A stretch of 64,000 nt of DNA from Sphingomonas sediminicola (GCF_014489515.1 NZ_CP060782.1:1984001-2048000); one strand, 5' to 3'. Positions 34,664-47,032 are shown, numbered from the stretch's first letter. Translations and numbers: made by a program. Notes: generated by a model from the sequence alone, not told the origin.

Positions 34664-36930
34664 ATGCCGCTGAGCGCTGCCGCCTCCGCCCGGGAAATCC
34701 TTACGGGCCTGCATGAAGTCATGGCCGGCCGCGGCAGCGCGCAGGCTAAGCTCGACAAGGTCGTCGACCTGATCGCCGAGGCGATGCAGAGCGAAGTTTG
34801 CTCGATCTATCTTCTTCGCGACAACAAGCTCGAATTCTTTGCGACCCATGGCCTTCGCAAGGAAGCCGTGCACGTTACGAGGCTTGGAATGGGCGAAGGC
34901 CTCGTCGGCACGATTGCCGCTGAAGGCCGGATCCTGAACCTTGCCGAAGCGGCAGACCATCCTGCCTTCGCCTACCGTCCGGAAACGGGCGAGGAGAGCT
35001 TCCACAGTTTCGCCGGGGTTCCGATCGTCCGGCTCGAAAGCCCGATCGGCGTGCTTGCCGTCCAGCATGCCGAACCGCGTCGCTACGAGGACGTCGAGAT
35101 CGAGGCGCTGCAGACGGTCGCGATGGTCCTGTCCGAGATGATCGCGGCCGCGCGGCTGGTCGATGGGGCAAGGCGAAGCCGCCTCCGCAGCGCTGGGCCG
35201 CTGCGCCTCGCCGGACTCAAGCTTGTCGCCGGAATGGCGAAGGGCGAAGCGGTCTTCCACCAGCCTCGCATCGTCGTCGAGCACACAGTCGCAGAGGACA
35301 TCGAGGCCGAGCGTGACCGCGTCTACTCGGCCTTCCGCAAGATGCGCGAGCAGATCGATGCGATGACCAAGGAGGCCGAGTTCGGCACCGCGGGTGAGCA
35401 TCAGGAGATCCTCGAGACCTACAAGATGTTCGCCTACGACGAGGGTTGGTCGCGGCGGATCAACGAGGCGATCGACAGCGGCCTGACGGCCGAGGCGGCC
35501 ATCGAGCGAGTCCAGCAGCGCACTCGCGCCCGCATGCAGGATATCGACGATCCGATCCTGAAGGAGCGGATGCACGACCTTGAGGACCTGTCGAACCGGC
35601 TGCTTCGGATCGTGTCCGGGCGCTTCGGAACGGCGGCCCAGACCGGCCTTGCGCGCGATACGGTTCTGATTGCCCGCAACCTCGGCCCGGCCGAGCTGTT
35701 GGAATACGACCGCCGCCGGCTGAAGGCTGTACTGCTCGAGGAAGGGTCGCTAACCGCGCACATGACCATCGTCGCTCGGGCGATGGGAGTGCCGGTCGTC
35801 GGACGACTGACCGACATCCGCCACAGCGTCGAGGAAGGCGAGCAGATCCTCGTCGACGGCGACAACGGCAGCGTAATCGTCCGGCCGGGCAAGGTCCTCC
35901 TGTCCGGTTTCGAACATCGGCTCGCGACGCGGCAGAAGCGGCGTGCCGAATATGAAGCGGTCCGAAATCTTCCCGCGGTCACGCTAGACGATCTACCGAT
36001 AAGCGTGATGGTCAATGCGGGCCTCGCCGAGGACGCCGTCAATCTCGACGCGTCGGGCGCCGACGGCATCGGGCTGTTCCGAACCGAGTTCCAATTCCTC
36101 GTTTCGGCGACCCTTCCCGGCCGGGATCGCCAGCAAAGGCTCTACTCGAAAGTTCTCGCCGCGGCGGGCAGCAAGCCGGTCGTCTTCCGAACGGTCGATA
36201 TTGGCGGCGACAAGGCTCTCCCCTACCTGACCGACATTCGCGACGAGGCCGAGAACCCGGCCATGGGATGGCGGGCGATCCGTCTCTCGCTCGACCGCTC
36301 GACCCTTATGAAAGCGCAGGCCCGCGCGCTAATCGAGGCATCGGGCGGCAAGGTTCTGCGCGTCATGTTCCCGATGATCTCGGAACCCTGGGAATATGAC
36401 GAAGCCCGCAAGCTGTTCGAGGAACAACTCGCATGGGCACGCAAGTCGAAGCGACCACTCCCCAAAAAGGTCGAGTTCGGAGCAATGCTTGAAGTGCCGT
36501 CGCTGGCCGAAATGCTCGACCTGCTGCTTCCGAATGTCGACTTCCTTTCCATCGGCACAAATGACCTCACGCAATTTCTGTTCGCTGCGGACCGGGCGGA
36601 TCCCCGGCTCGCCGAGCGCTACGACTGGCTGAGCCCGGCGATCCTCCGCTTCCTGAGGCGAGTGAACAAGCAGGCGCGCGAGGCCGGCGTTCCGGTGCGC
36701 GTGTGCGGCGAAATGGGCGGCCGCCCCTTGAGGCGATGGCCCTGATCGGAATCGGGATCGAGCAGCTTTCGATCACTCCGGCAGCCGTCGGACCGATCAA
36801 GGCGATGATCCGTTCGCTCGACGCCGCTCGCATCCGGACCAGGATGGAGCAACTGCTGGATCTCCCGCCCGCGAACATGCGGAAGGCGCTTTCGGACTGG
36901 GCCCGGCGGCATAAGGTATCGATTGGCTGA
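34664..36930 (+). CDS. ptsP: PEP–protein phosphotransferase EI-Ntr (frameshifted near 3' end)
   Basis: First enzyme of the nitrogen-related phosphotransferase system, passing phosphate from PEP to NPr. A GAF domain (residues of about 15-165) is followed by the EI module: phospho-His in GSLTAHMTIVARAMGVPVVG, then GIGLFRTEFQFL, VFRTVDIGGDKALPYL, and DFLSIGTNDLTQFLFAADRADPRLA. After CGEMGGRPL the family sequence continues in another frame (EAMALIGIGIEQLSITPAAVGPIKAMI). Adding one C to CCCC at 36724-36727 gives an intact protein of about 755 residues. Linked to rodZ-like, cpoB and tilS on the same strand. Regulatory roles in nitrogen, potassium and (p)ppGpp signalling are known in relatives. Confidence 0.92.
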
Positions 36931-37002
36931 GGCGGTCCGAAACGGCGGTTGACAGCTAGGGCCCCGACTTCGACAAGCGGGTGGAATTTCGGGTTGGAGC
37001 GG

Positions 37003-37836
37003 ATGACGGAACAGAGCGACGACATCATCCAGACGACGGCGGTTGGAGAGCGGCTTCGCGCGGCTCGTGAGAAGCAGAAACTGTCCCTCGAGGACATCGC
37101 TACACAGACGCGTATCCCGCTGCGGCACCTCGAAAATCTGGAGGCCGGCGACTGGTCCAAGCTCCCGGCGCCAACTTACACAATCGGATTTGCGAAGAGT
37201 TACGCGAGCGCCATCGGCCTCGACCGGACCGAGATCGGCGACGACCTCCGGGCAGAGATGGGCGGGCAGAGATTCGACGCTGGCAGCCCCGAAGTCTTTG
37301 AACCCGCCGACCCGGCGCGGACGATGCCGCGCTGGCTCGTTCTTTCGGCAATCGGCGCAATCGTGCTGCTCGTTGTCGTAATGACTTGGCTGAACAACCG
37401 GTCACTCGAGCCCGAAGCGGCTGCCCCCGCGCCCGAAGCAGCCGCAACTGCGCCGACGCAGCAGGCCGGTCCGGTTCAGACACAGCCGGCTCAACCGCAA
37501 CCGCAGCCGGCCCAGGCCGCGAGCGGCGCAGTGGTTCTCACGGCGACGGATGCCGCGTGGATCCAGATCACCGACGGCGGCAAGACGCTGTTCTCGGGCG
37601 AGCTTGCAGCAGGCCAGAGCTACACCGTTCCGCAAACGGCGACCGCGCCTCTGCTTAAGGCCGGGAAGCCCGAAGCCCTGCGGGTCACGGTTGGCTCGGC
37701 CGTAGCGCCGCCCGTCGGTACGCCCGGCAAGGTGGCTTCTAACGTGAGCCTTGCCCCGGCCGACCTCATGCGTGGCGGCGCTGGCACGACACCATCGGCA
37801 CCTGCGACGCCGCCCGTGCAGAACAGCGCGGGTTAG
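37003..37836 (+). CDS. RodZ-like membrane protein: XRE-type HTH, TM helix, DUF4115
   Basis: A 277-residue protein. The N-terminal HTH (TAVGERLRAAREKQKLSLEDIATQTRIPLRHLENLEAGDWSKLPAPTYTIGFAKSYASAIGLD) is the RodZ type. A membrane helix follows (LVLSAIGAIVLLVVVMTWL, about residues 110-128), then an Ala/Pro/Gln-rich linker and a DUF4115 beta domain (TATDAAWIQITDGGKTLFSGELAAGQSYTVP). RodZ binds MreB and helps set rod shape. The start 37003 follows GGTTGGAGC. Its position before cpoB and after ptsP is consistent with an envelope role. Confidence 0.88.
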   Translation: MTEQSDDIIQTTAVGERLRAAREKQKLSLEDIATQTRIPLRHLENLEAGDWSKLPAPTYTIGFAKSYASAIGLDRTEIGDDLRAEMGGQRFDAGSPEVFEPADPARTMPRWLVLSAIGAIVLLVVVMTWLNNRSLEPEAAAPAPEAAATAPTQQAGPVQTQPAQPQPQPAQAASGAVVLTATDAAWIQITDGGKTLFSGELAAGQSYTVPQTATAPLLKAGKPEALRVTVGSAVAPPVGTPGKVASNVSLAPADLMRGGAGTTPSAPATPPVQNSAG

Positions 37837-37914
37837 CTTTTCGCGCCTGATCCACTGCACTCCGCGCTTGGCTTAGGCGACTGTTCCGAATAGATTTTCC
37901 CGCGGGGAGGGAAC

Positions 37915-38712
37915 ATGAGAACCGTACTTTTCAGCACCGTAGCCGCAACGCTTCTGGTCACCGCGCCCGCGGCGGCGCAGGTCCAGCCGCAATATTCGGC
38001 CGCGCAGCCGCAGCCTGCCGCAACCCAGGCGTCGGTCATCAATCTCGACAACCGCATCGTCGCGCTGGAGCGCCAGATCGCGGACCTGCTGCGCGCCGAG
38101 GAAGAAAACGGCCGACGCATCAGCCAGCTTGAGTCGACCCTGCAGCAGGAGCGCGAGGCGAGCGCACAACGGATTTCAACACTGGAAAGCCGCCTTGCCG
38201 CCGGGACACCAGCGCCAACTGTGACCGCATCCGAACCAGCGTCCGAGAAGCCGAAACCAGCCGTTGCCGGCAAATCATCCACGCCGAAGCCAGTTGCAGC
38301 CGTCGCATCGACGGACACCGACCCGGCCGAGGAAGCCTATGATGCCGGCTACCAGCTCTGGAAGGCCGGGAAGTACGACGAGGCGATCGGCGCCCTGCGC
38401 GCCTTCAGTTCTGCCTATCCGAATCATCGCCGGACGAGCTGGGCGAACAATCTCGCCGGCCGGGCAATGCTAGATAAGGGCGAGGCGCGTGCAGCCGCGG
38501 AAGTCCTGCTCGCCAACTATCGCGGAAACCCGAAGGGTGAGCGCGCAGCGGACAGCCTCTTCTACCTCGGCCAATCGCTGATGAAGCTCGACCAGCCAAG
38601 CCAGGCCTGCAAGGCCTACGGAGAATTGGAAGCAGTGTACGGCTCGAACATGCGGGCTGACCTGCAGAAGATGCTCCCCACCGCGAAAACGCAGGCAAAG
38701 TGCAAGTCATGA
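37915..38712 (+). CDS. cpoB: Tol-Pal associated periplasmic TPR protein CpoB/YbgF
   Basis: A 265-residue periplasmic protein. Signal peptide (MRTVLFSTVAATLLVTAPAAAQ), a coiled-coil trimerisation segment (INLDNRIVALERQIADLLRAEEENGRRISQLESTLQQ), a Pro/Ala linker, then TPR repeats (EAYDAGYQLWKAGKYDEAIGALRAFSSAYPNH … SLFYLGQSLMKLDQPSQACKAYGELEAVYG). CpoB coordinates outer-membrane constriction with peptidoglycan synthesis. The ATG follows GGGAGGGAAC. It is directly before tilS, the usual order in alphaproteobacteria. Confidence 0.92.
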   Translation: MRTVLFSTVAATLLVTAPAAAQVQPQYSAAQPQPAATQASVINLDNRIVALERQIADLLRAEEENGRRISQLESTLQQEREASAQRISTLESRLAAGTPAPTVTASEPASEKPKPAVAGKSSTPKPVAAVASTDTDPAEEAYDAGYQLWKAGKYDEAIGALRAFSSAYPNHRRTSWANNLAGRAMLDKGEARAAAEVLLANYRGNPKGERAADSLFYLGQSLMKLDQPSQACKAYGELEAVYGSNMRADLQKMLPTAKTQAKCKS

Positions 38713-38726
38713 CGTAAGGGCCATAT

Positions 38727-39698
38727 ATGGTCCCCAATGTCGCGCTCGTTGATCGATTCCGCGCCGATCTCGACACGCTGATCGAGCCAGGTACGCGGTT
38801 CGGGGTCGCCGTCTCCGGTGGACCGGACAGCCTGGCGCTCCTGCTGCTTGCTGCATCGGCACGGCCGAGTGAATTTGAGGCCGCCACTGTCGATCATGGT
38901 TTGAGACCCGAAAGCGCCGCGGAAACCGAAATGGTCGCGAACCTGTGCGAGGCGATGGACGTCCAGCACGCCATCCTCACAATCGAATGGGACTTGCCGC
39001 CTGCGTCCGCAATTCAGGAGCAGGCACGTGCGGTTCGGTACGGCGCGCTCGCAGGATGGATGCACGAACGCGGCCTCGGCGCACTCCTGACCGCACACCA
39101 TCTCGACGATCAGGCGGAGACCCTGGTGATGCGGCTGAACCGGGGGTCGGGCGTCCGCGGCCTGGCGGGGATGCGCCGCAAGTCGAAGGTGCCGGGCTAT
39201 CCCGACTTTGCGCTGCTACGGCCGCTGCTGAGTTGGCGGCGGGCCGAACTCGAGCGCGTCTGCAGCGAAGCAGGCGTCGAACCGGTCGCCGATCCCAGCA
39301 ATCTGGATGAGCGCTTCGAGCGAATTCGAATCCGGCAGGCGCTGGCTGCGGCCGACTGGCTGGACCCCGAAGCGCTCGCCCGCAGCGCCGAAAATCTAGC
39401 GTGGAGTGATGAAGCGCTCGAGTGGGCCTCCGTCCAGGTTTGGGCCGGGTTCGTCGAAGAGAACGACAATGAAATCGTCTATCGCGACCCGGGCGCACCC
39501 AGGGGCATCCTCCGACGCATCGTTGCCATGGCAATCGCCCGGCTCGGGAATGAAGGCGAGCCTGACGACCTCCGTGGACGGGAGATCGACCGCCTTCTCA
39601 GCGATTTGGAGGCCGCAAAAACGACAACGTTACGGGGAGTCCGCTGTAGCGGCGGTCCGCGGTGGACCTTCTCGCGAGCAGCACCGCGCTCGCGCTGA
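38727..39698 (+). CDS. tilS: tRNA(Ile)-lysidine synthetase
   Basis: Modifies C34 of the tRNA-Ile(CAU) precursor to lysidine, changing its codon recognition to AUA; essential in most bacteria. At 323 residues it is the short form. The PP-loop FGVAVSGGPDSLALLLL is at residues of about 27-40; then TVDHGLRPESAAE, AHHLDDQAETLVMRL, GLAGM and RPLLSWRRAELERVCSEAG, PVADPSNLDERFERIRIR. The C-terminal substrate domain is reduced. It lies 14 nt after cpoB; in relatives ftsH usually follows, here about 5 kb farther on. Confidence 0.94.
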   Translation: MVPNVALVDRFRADLDTLIEPGTRFGVAVSGGPDSLALLLLAASARPSEFEAATVDHGLRPESAAETEMVANLCEAMDVQHAILTIEWDLPPASAIQEQARAVRYGALAGWMHERGLGALLTAHHLDDQAETLVMRLNRGSGVRGLAGMRRKSKVPGYPDFALLRPLLSWRRAELERVCSEAGVEPVADPSNLDERFERIRIRQALAAADWLDPEALARSAENLAWSDEALEWASVQVWAGFVEENDNEIVYRDPGAPRGILRRIVAMAIARLGNEGEPDDLRGREIDRLLSDLEAAKTTTLRGVRCSGGPRWTFSRAAPRSR

Positions 39699-39706
39699 CG
39701 TGAACG

Positions 39707-41725
39707 TCAGCTCATTACCAAGGTAACGCTCGCGGCAAGATCGGAATGGCGAAACGGCTTCACGAGGCGGGGAACGTCCGAAGCAATTCCGGTCTCGTCG
39801 GCATATCCGGAAACGATGAGGACCCGCATTTCCGGCCAAATCTCCTGCGCCTCTCTGACCAAGTCCGTGCCGCTCTTTCCGGGCATGAGGTGGTCGGTGA
39901 CTAGAAGGTCCGGACGGAAGCCGCCCGTCAGGATCCGAACAGCCTCCTCCGCCGATCCCGCTTCCGTCACGGTGAAGCCGAGCTCGGAAAGCATGTGGGC
40001 TGTACTGGCGCGAACAAGGGTCTCGTCATCGACCAGGAGAACTTCTCCGGCTCCAGCGGAAGCCTCCGGCTCCCTGCTCTCCTCGGACAACGCGGCCTCT
40101 TCACCCGCGACCGGAAGCCATAGTTCTACGCAAGTCCCGACGCCGGGTCGGCTTGAAATGGTGAGCGCCCCGCCAAGCTGGGAAGCCAGTCCGTGCACCA
40201 TGGAGAGGCCTAGCCCCGTTCCCTGGCCGATGCCCTTCGTGCTGAAGAACGGCTCGATTGCGCGGTCCAGTGTCGGCCGGTCCATACCAACACCAGTGTC
40301 AGAAACAGCCAGGCGAATATATTGGCCGGGTGGAAGCTTTGACTTGTGCCCGCGCTCGATCAGCTGGCTTGAGGCAACAATGGATAGCTTCCCGCCGTCC
40401 GGCATCGCATCGCGCGCGTTCACCGCGAGATTCAGAATCGCCATCTCCACCTGATTGGCGTCCGCTCGAGCAGCGGGAAGATCGGACCCAACGACGACCT
40501 CGACCTTCACGCGCGGTCCGGAAGTGCTTTCAACCAGTTCTGCCATTCCCGCAACGAGCCCGGCAACGTCGACGGCCACAGGCTGGAGGGGCTGCCTTCG
40601 CGCGAAGGCCAGGAGACGCTGAACAAGTGTCTTGGCGCGGTCGGCCGACTGCAGCGCACCTTCGATCAGGCGCTGGGTCCGCTCGTTCCCGACTTTTTGC
40701 CTCTGGAGCATGTCGAGGCTGCCGATAATGGGGGTCAGCAAGTTATTGAAATCGTGCGCGACGCCGCCGGTCAGTTGCCCCATGGCCTCCAGCTTCTGGC
40801 TCTGGCGCAGAGCCTCCTGCGCCTGTTCGAGCTCCGCTGTCCGCTCGACAACCCGGCGTTCCAGGCTGTCGTTAAGCTCGCGCAGATCCTCTTGTGCGCG
40901 GTGAATTTCGGTGACGTCGTGGCCCTCGCAGAAGATGCCCGTGACGCAACCGTCTTCATCAGTGACCGGCGCATAGATGAAATCGAGGTAACGCTCGTTC
41001 CCGGCTGCTCCGTCCTGGACGTTTAGCCTGACCGGAAGGGCCTCCGCGATGTACCGTTCCCCTGTCTGGTAAACCCGGTTCAGCAGCTCGAAAATTCCCT
41101 GCCCTTCGAGTTCCGGAAACAATTCGCCGACCGATTTGCCGAGGTAATCGCGCTCGCCGAACAGGCGTGTGTAAGTCGAATTGACAAATTCGTAGCGATG
41201 TTCGGGTCCATTGAGGACCGCAATGAAACCCGGAGCCTGTTGAAACTGTCTGCGTTGCCGCTCGATCTCCGCCGCGCGCCTCCTGTCCGCAAGCACGCGA
41301 TCGGTCGTTTCGTTTCCTTGGTTGAGGATGCCAACGACGGTTCCTTCGTCGTCGAGCAGAGGCGTAATACTGTAATTCCAGTAGGTCTCCTGCGGAACGC
41401 CGTCGCGCTCCATCCACAACAGCTGGTCATAGGTGGAGAAGCCTTTGCCCGTAGCAATCACCTGCTCGAACTGAGGACCGACAACGTCCCAGATGTCGGC
41501 CCAGACCTCGGCACCGGACCGACCGAGCGCCCACGGATGACGTTCTGCAGGGATCGGCGCCCAGGCATCATTGTAAAGAAGCCGAAGCTCCGAGCCCCAA
41601 TAGATCGCCGTAGGAAAGCTTGAATGCAGGCAGACGGACAGTGCGGAACGCAGCGAATGCGGCCACGAACGCGGATGTTCGAACGGCGTGCTCGCCCAGT
41701 CATGGGCGCGGATCCGCTCGCCCAT
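39707..41725 (-). CDS. Hybrid sensor histidine kinase with PAS sensors and receiver
   Basis: A soluble hybrid kinase of 672 residues. An N-terminal sensor of the type GEMGERIRAHDWASTPFEHPRSWPHSLRSALSVCLHS…AIYWGSELRLLYNDAWAPI is followed by a PAS domain (PGFIAVLNGPEHRYEFVNSTYTRLF … YAPVTDEDGCVTGIFCEGHDVTE), a HisKA helix with phospho-His in GGVAHDFNNLL, an HATPase domain (DTGVGMDRPTLDRAIEPFFSTKG) and a receiver (VDDE, LLVTDHLMPGKSG). The family's N-terminus (FLRGGGE before M) lies in frame upstream without a start codon, while ATG 41795 with AGGAGCGTC sits in another frame. An N-terminal frameshift is possible. Signal unknown. Confidence 0.86.
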   Translation of the reverse strand: MGERIRAHDWASTPFEHPRSWPHSLRSALSVCLHSSFPTAIYWGSELRLLYNDAWAPIPAERHPWALGRSGAEVWADIWDVVGPQFEQVIATGKGFSTYDQLLWMERDGVPQETYWNYSITPLLDDEGTVVGILNQGNETTDRVLADRRRAAEIERQRRQFQQAPGFIAVLNGPEHRYEFVNSTYTRLFGERDYLGKSVGELFPELEGQGIFELLNRVYQTGERYIAEALPVRLNVQDGAAGNERYLDFIYAPVTDEDGCVTGIFCEGHDVTEIHRAQEDLRELNDSLERRVVERTAELEQAQEALRQSQKLEAMGQLTGGVAHDFNNLLTPIIGSLDMLQRQKVGNERTQRLIEGALQSADRAKTLVQRLLAFARRQPLQPVAVDVAGLVAGMAELVESTSGPRVKVEVVVGSDLPAARADANQVEMAILNLAVNARDAMPDGGKLSIVASSQLIERGHKSKLPPGQYIRLAVSDTGVGMDRPTLDRAIEPFFSTKGIGQGTGLGLSMVHGLASQLGGALTISSRPGVGTCVELWLPVAGEEAALSEESREPEASAGAGEVLLVDDETLVRASTAHMLSELGFTVTEAGSAEEAVRILTGGFRPDLLVTDHLMPGKSGTDLVREAQEIWPEMRVLIVSGYADETGIASDVPRLVKPFRHSDLAASVTLVMS

Positions 41726-42268
41726 CTCACCGCCGCCCCGAAGAAACGGAAGGGACGAAAGTTCAGGCTCGGACAGCGGACGGCACTTTGTTCATGACGC
41801 TCCTGTAACGCGCTGGAGACTAAACACAATTGCGTGTCGGCCGATGGCAGTTACAGAAGAAATGGGGGCGCAAAGAGCGACGCCTGAAATACCGCGATTT
41901 TAATCGCTGGGTTACATTATCTGGGTTAGGTGCGGCGTGGGGCCTGTCGGCCGCTTGAATCGTCTAGCAACGACAGCGTCGGCAGGTCCCACCCGCTCGC
42001 CGCTACCCCCCCGAGGCAAACGGCTGTATAGAGTCGCTTGAGGCTGTTGCTCGAACGCCTGTCGCAGCGCCCGGGCGACGACCTCGCGGGGGCGGTCCGA
42101 TCCCCAAGCGAAATCCCCGGGGTCGGGCCGCTTCTCCTTCTTTTCTGGAGGAGCGCGAACAAAGCCGCGCTCCTCGCTCGAAGGAAGGGTTTTCACCCAA
42201 CTCACAAGTAGCGCACAAGCAGGCTCATCCTAGCTATCCAAAGTTAGGAGACGCCTATTTGTCCCGTT
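41726..42268. other. Divergent regulatory region between two sensor kinase genes
   Basis: About 540 bp (470 bp from the ATG at 41795) with no convincing gene. A minus-strand open frame at 42205-41912 has no ribosome binding site and unremarkable composition. It must carry the promoters of both kinases. A strong hairpin is listed separately. Confidence 0.5.
42148..42175. repeat. Perfect 10-bp inverted repeat in the divergent region
   Basis: GAGGAGCGCG and CGCGCTCCTC flank an 8-nt loop, with no T-run on either side. It is too GC-rich for a typical operator and lacks terminator features. It could be a structured leader element or small-RNA stem (inference). Confidence 0.4.
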
Positions 42269-43953
42269 TTGGACGCTAAAGTTTCCGCCCCTGTGCGAGG
42301 GGTGCTCGGTGCGGTATCAAATGCATGTGAAACGGGGCTTAGACTACCTTCCGGGCGCGTGATCGCGATCGGACGCTACATGCTGGCGTCCCTGCTGCTG
42401 TTCGCATTGTGGTTCGACGCTAGCCCCGCATTCACCCCGCTGGGTGGCCCATTCGCAGTCAACAGCTCCTACGTGATCTTTGCGCTGATCATTCTGGTCA
42501 TCACCTGGAACAATTGGTGGCTCGATGCGAGGCTGGCCGGACCGACTCACGCGGTTGACATCCTCGTCTTCACGACACTGGTGTTCTCTACTCAGGGGTT
42601 CGACAGCCCGTATTTCACCTTCTTCATGTTCGTATTGCTCTCGGCCGCGATCCGTTGGGGCTGGCGGGCGACGGCGCTCACGGCCGTCCTGCTCGTCACG
42701 CTTTACCTGTTGGCCGGCATGGTCGTTTCGGAACAATCTACACAAGGCGTTCTGCACGACTTCGTCGACCGGACCGGTCACCTCGTCATCCTTTCGCTGA
42801 TCCTGATCTGGTTCGGCGTGAACCAGTGGCGCGCAGGCATCTACTCTCGCGAGACCAGTTCTTTCACCGACCCCTCGCTGGACGAGTCGCCAATTGAAAC
42901 GAGCCTTCGGGCAGCGATGGAACGGCTACAAGCCGGGGTCGGCATATTGGTTTGGCGCGACCAGGGCCGGGCCGACGCGGAGGCCTTTGTCGCGCGTAAC
43001 GGCACATTGTCGATCATCCGGCTTGCAGGGCGAACGCTGCAGAACGCTGGCGCCACTCCGTTTCTCTACGACCTTGTGAAAGACCGGACGCTTGCGCGCG
43101 ATGAACAGCGCAACCTGTGCCCTGCTCCGGCGAGCAAGCTCCTTCAGCAAAAGTCGGCAGCGGCACTGAAGCTATCAGAGGGAATTGCGATCCCGATCCG
43201 AACGGGTGCACGCGGGGCGAACTGTTTCTCGAATCGATTCCGAACCTTTCGACGGACCACATCGATCTGGCCAGTGAGGTCGCCGCCGACGTCTCTGGTC
43301 ACGTCGAACGCCACGCCTACTTCCGAGCGGTCGAGGAAAGCGCCGAAGCGCGGTCGCGACTGGCACTTGCGCGCGACTTGCACGACAGCGTCGTGCAGTT
43401 CCTCGCCGGAGCTGCGTTTCGTCTGGAAGCACTCAGACGCGACCTGGTTTCGGGCCGCGACCTCGAACCGGAGCTCAATCATCTCAAACAATTGATGCTT
43501 CAGGAGCAGGGTGAGCTGCGGTCCTTCATCGCGGCCTTGCGCAGCGCCCCGCAGATCGGCCTGGACGAGCTCGCCAAGGATTTGCGGTCGCTTGCGGAAA
43601 GGCTGGCGACGCAATGGGATGTGCTCTGCGAGTTTACATCCCAGACATCCGACATGATGGTGCCCAGCCGCCTTCATCTCGATGCCCAGCACCTCGTTCG
43701 GGAGGCCGTTGCCAATGCGGTCCGGCATGCCGGCGCGAAGAGCGTGACCATCCGCCTTCGCTCCGACCCGGAGCGGCTCCGGCTAGACTTCATCAATGAC
43801 GGGACACGCTATCCCAAATCGCCGTTGACCGGCGAAATGCCCCGCTCGCTAAGTGAGCGCGTAAAGCTTGCCGGAGGCGCGCTAGAGCTGTCGCGCGGCA
43901 TGGGCGTGACCAAGATCTCGGTATCCCTCCCAATCGGCGGAAGGCTCCAGTGA
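42269..43953 (+). CDS. NarX/LiaS-type membrane sensor histidine kinase (frameshifted)
   Basis: A membrane sensor of about 561 residues. It has five or six N-terminal hydrophobic helices (about residues 30-180), a cytoplasmic GAF-like linker (about 210-310), then a HisKA_3 domain with ARSRLALARDLHDSVVQFLAGAAFRLEALRRDL and a HATPase domain (LVREAVANAVRHAGAKSVTIRL … LDFINDGTRYP). The first frame ends in a false tail after RTGARG; the true sequence GELFLESIPNLSTDHIDLASEVAADV is in another frame, restored by one G at 43214-43217. The start is unsure: TTG 42269 or GTG 42359. Its stop overlaps the response regulator's ATG, so they are partners. Confidence 0.85.
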
Positions 43954-44587
43954 TGCGTATCTTGCTTGCCGACGACCATCCAATGATCAGCACGGCGATC
44001 GAAGCCCTGCTGCGCGGAACGGAGTTCGAAATTGCCGGCATGGCTTCCACCGGGGAGCAGGCGATTCAGAAAGTCGAAGAGCTAAAGCCGGATATCCTTC
44101 TCCTCGACCTCCAGATGCCCGGCGGTACCGGCATGGACGTTCTGCGCCGAGTCCGATCCAACGGCAGCCGGCTTAAGATCGTCCTGCTGACCGCGGCGAT
44201 CGACGATGCATCCCTGCTCGAAGCGAAGTCGCTTCGAGTGCAGGGAATGGTCCTGAAGAATTCGGACCCGGCCTATCTCCTCGAATGCCTGGAAAAGGTG
44301 AGCGTCGGCGCCCGATGGATCGATCCCGAACTCGGCGTCCGCGCGAAGGAACTAGCCGAAACGCTCGGCGATCGCGAGGCGCACGCACTTTCTCCGCGCG
44401 AGCGCCAGTTGATCAGCCTTGTTCGTAAGGGACTTCGCAACCGCGACGTTGCCGAGCAGCTTGGAGTGACCGAGGGACGATCAAGGTCTACCTCCACGCT
44501 TTGTTCGAAAAGCTCGGAGTCAGCAGCCGGACCGAGCTCGCGATCCGCGCGGACGAGTTCCTCACGGGAAGCTTCCTAAAGAGCTGA
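43953..44587 (+). CDS. NarL/LuxR-type response regulator (frameshifted in the HTH)
   Basis: A receiver domain (MRILLADDHPMISTAIEALLRG, acceptor Asp in DILLLDLQMPGGTGMDVL, Thr in VLLTA, Lys in VLKNS) is joined to a LuxR HTH (HALSPRERQLISLVRKGLRNRDVAEQLGVTEG). The HTH then runs in another frame as TIKVYLHALFEKLGVSSRTELAIRADEFLTGSF, ending at TGA 44585-44587. Adding one G at 44474-44476 gives 211 residues. It is the cognate regulator of the preceding kinase (ATG within the kinase stop). Targets are unknown; the region upstream of the kinase is a candidate. Confidence 0.87.
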
Positions 44588-44709
44588 ATCCAGAATCTCG
44601 AGTTGGCCCCGTTCAGGACACCGCGAAACGCCTGTGGTATCATTGTTATTAAGGTGCGAACGCCTATCTTCCGATTCTGACTGGCCTTTGCGCCGCCGAG
44701 AGAGACGCG

Positions 44710-46652
<1,943 letters not shown>

Positions 46653-46656
<4 letters not shown>

Positions 46657-47032
46657 CGCCAGCCCGCTTCGCAATCGCTGCGATTGTCCTCGCCAGCGCT
46701 GCATCGGCGCTGGCCGCACCTCCAGGCTCCGCTCAGAACTTCCTGGACCGTGCGAACCGTCTGAAAGCGAAGGGCCGTTGGCATTCTTCGACGCCGACTA
46801 CCGTCGGCTCAAGTCGGAAGCCTATGCGGCGGGCAATTCGCTTCGCGATGATCGTCTCGCTGCCCAGAAGACGGGCAAGCCGATCCTCTATTGCTCGCCC
46901 AAGGCGCGCGCGCAGCTCGGCTCGATGGAGTTCATCGACGGGCTCGAAGCAATTCCTTCAACCGAGCGGCCGAAATTGAACCTGAAACAGGCAATGCTGC
47001 GAGTGCTTCAGAAGAAGTATCCCTGCCGCTAG
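46653..47032 (+). CDS. Small exported protein of unknown function (frameshifted)
   Basis: Read over two frames: a signal peptide ([21 protein letters not shown]) and [20 protein letters not shown], then [83 protein letters not shown]. One G or C is missing at 46772-46776; the repaired protein is about 126 residues. Two Cys remain in the mature part. TTG start inside the ftsH stop (TTGA). Known only as a conserved type in sphingomonads to my recollection; no function. Its end overlaps the convergent DUF3667 gene by 4 nt. Confidence 0.68.

Noticed and set aside
41912..42205. Minus-strand 97-codon open frame in the divergent kinase region
   Set aside because: No ribosome binding site, no recognised motif, and the hairpin interrupts it; probably chance in GC-rich DNA.
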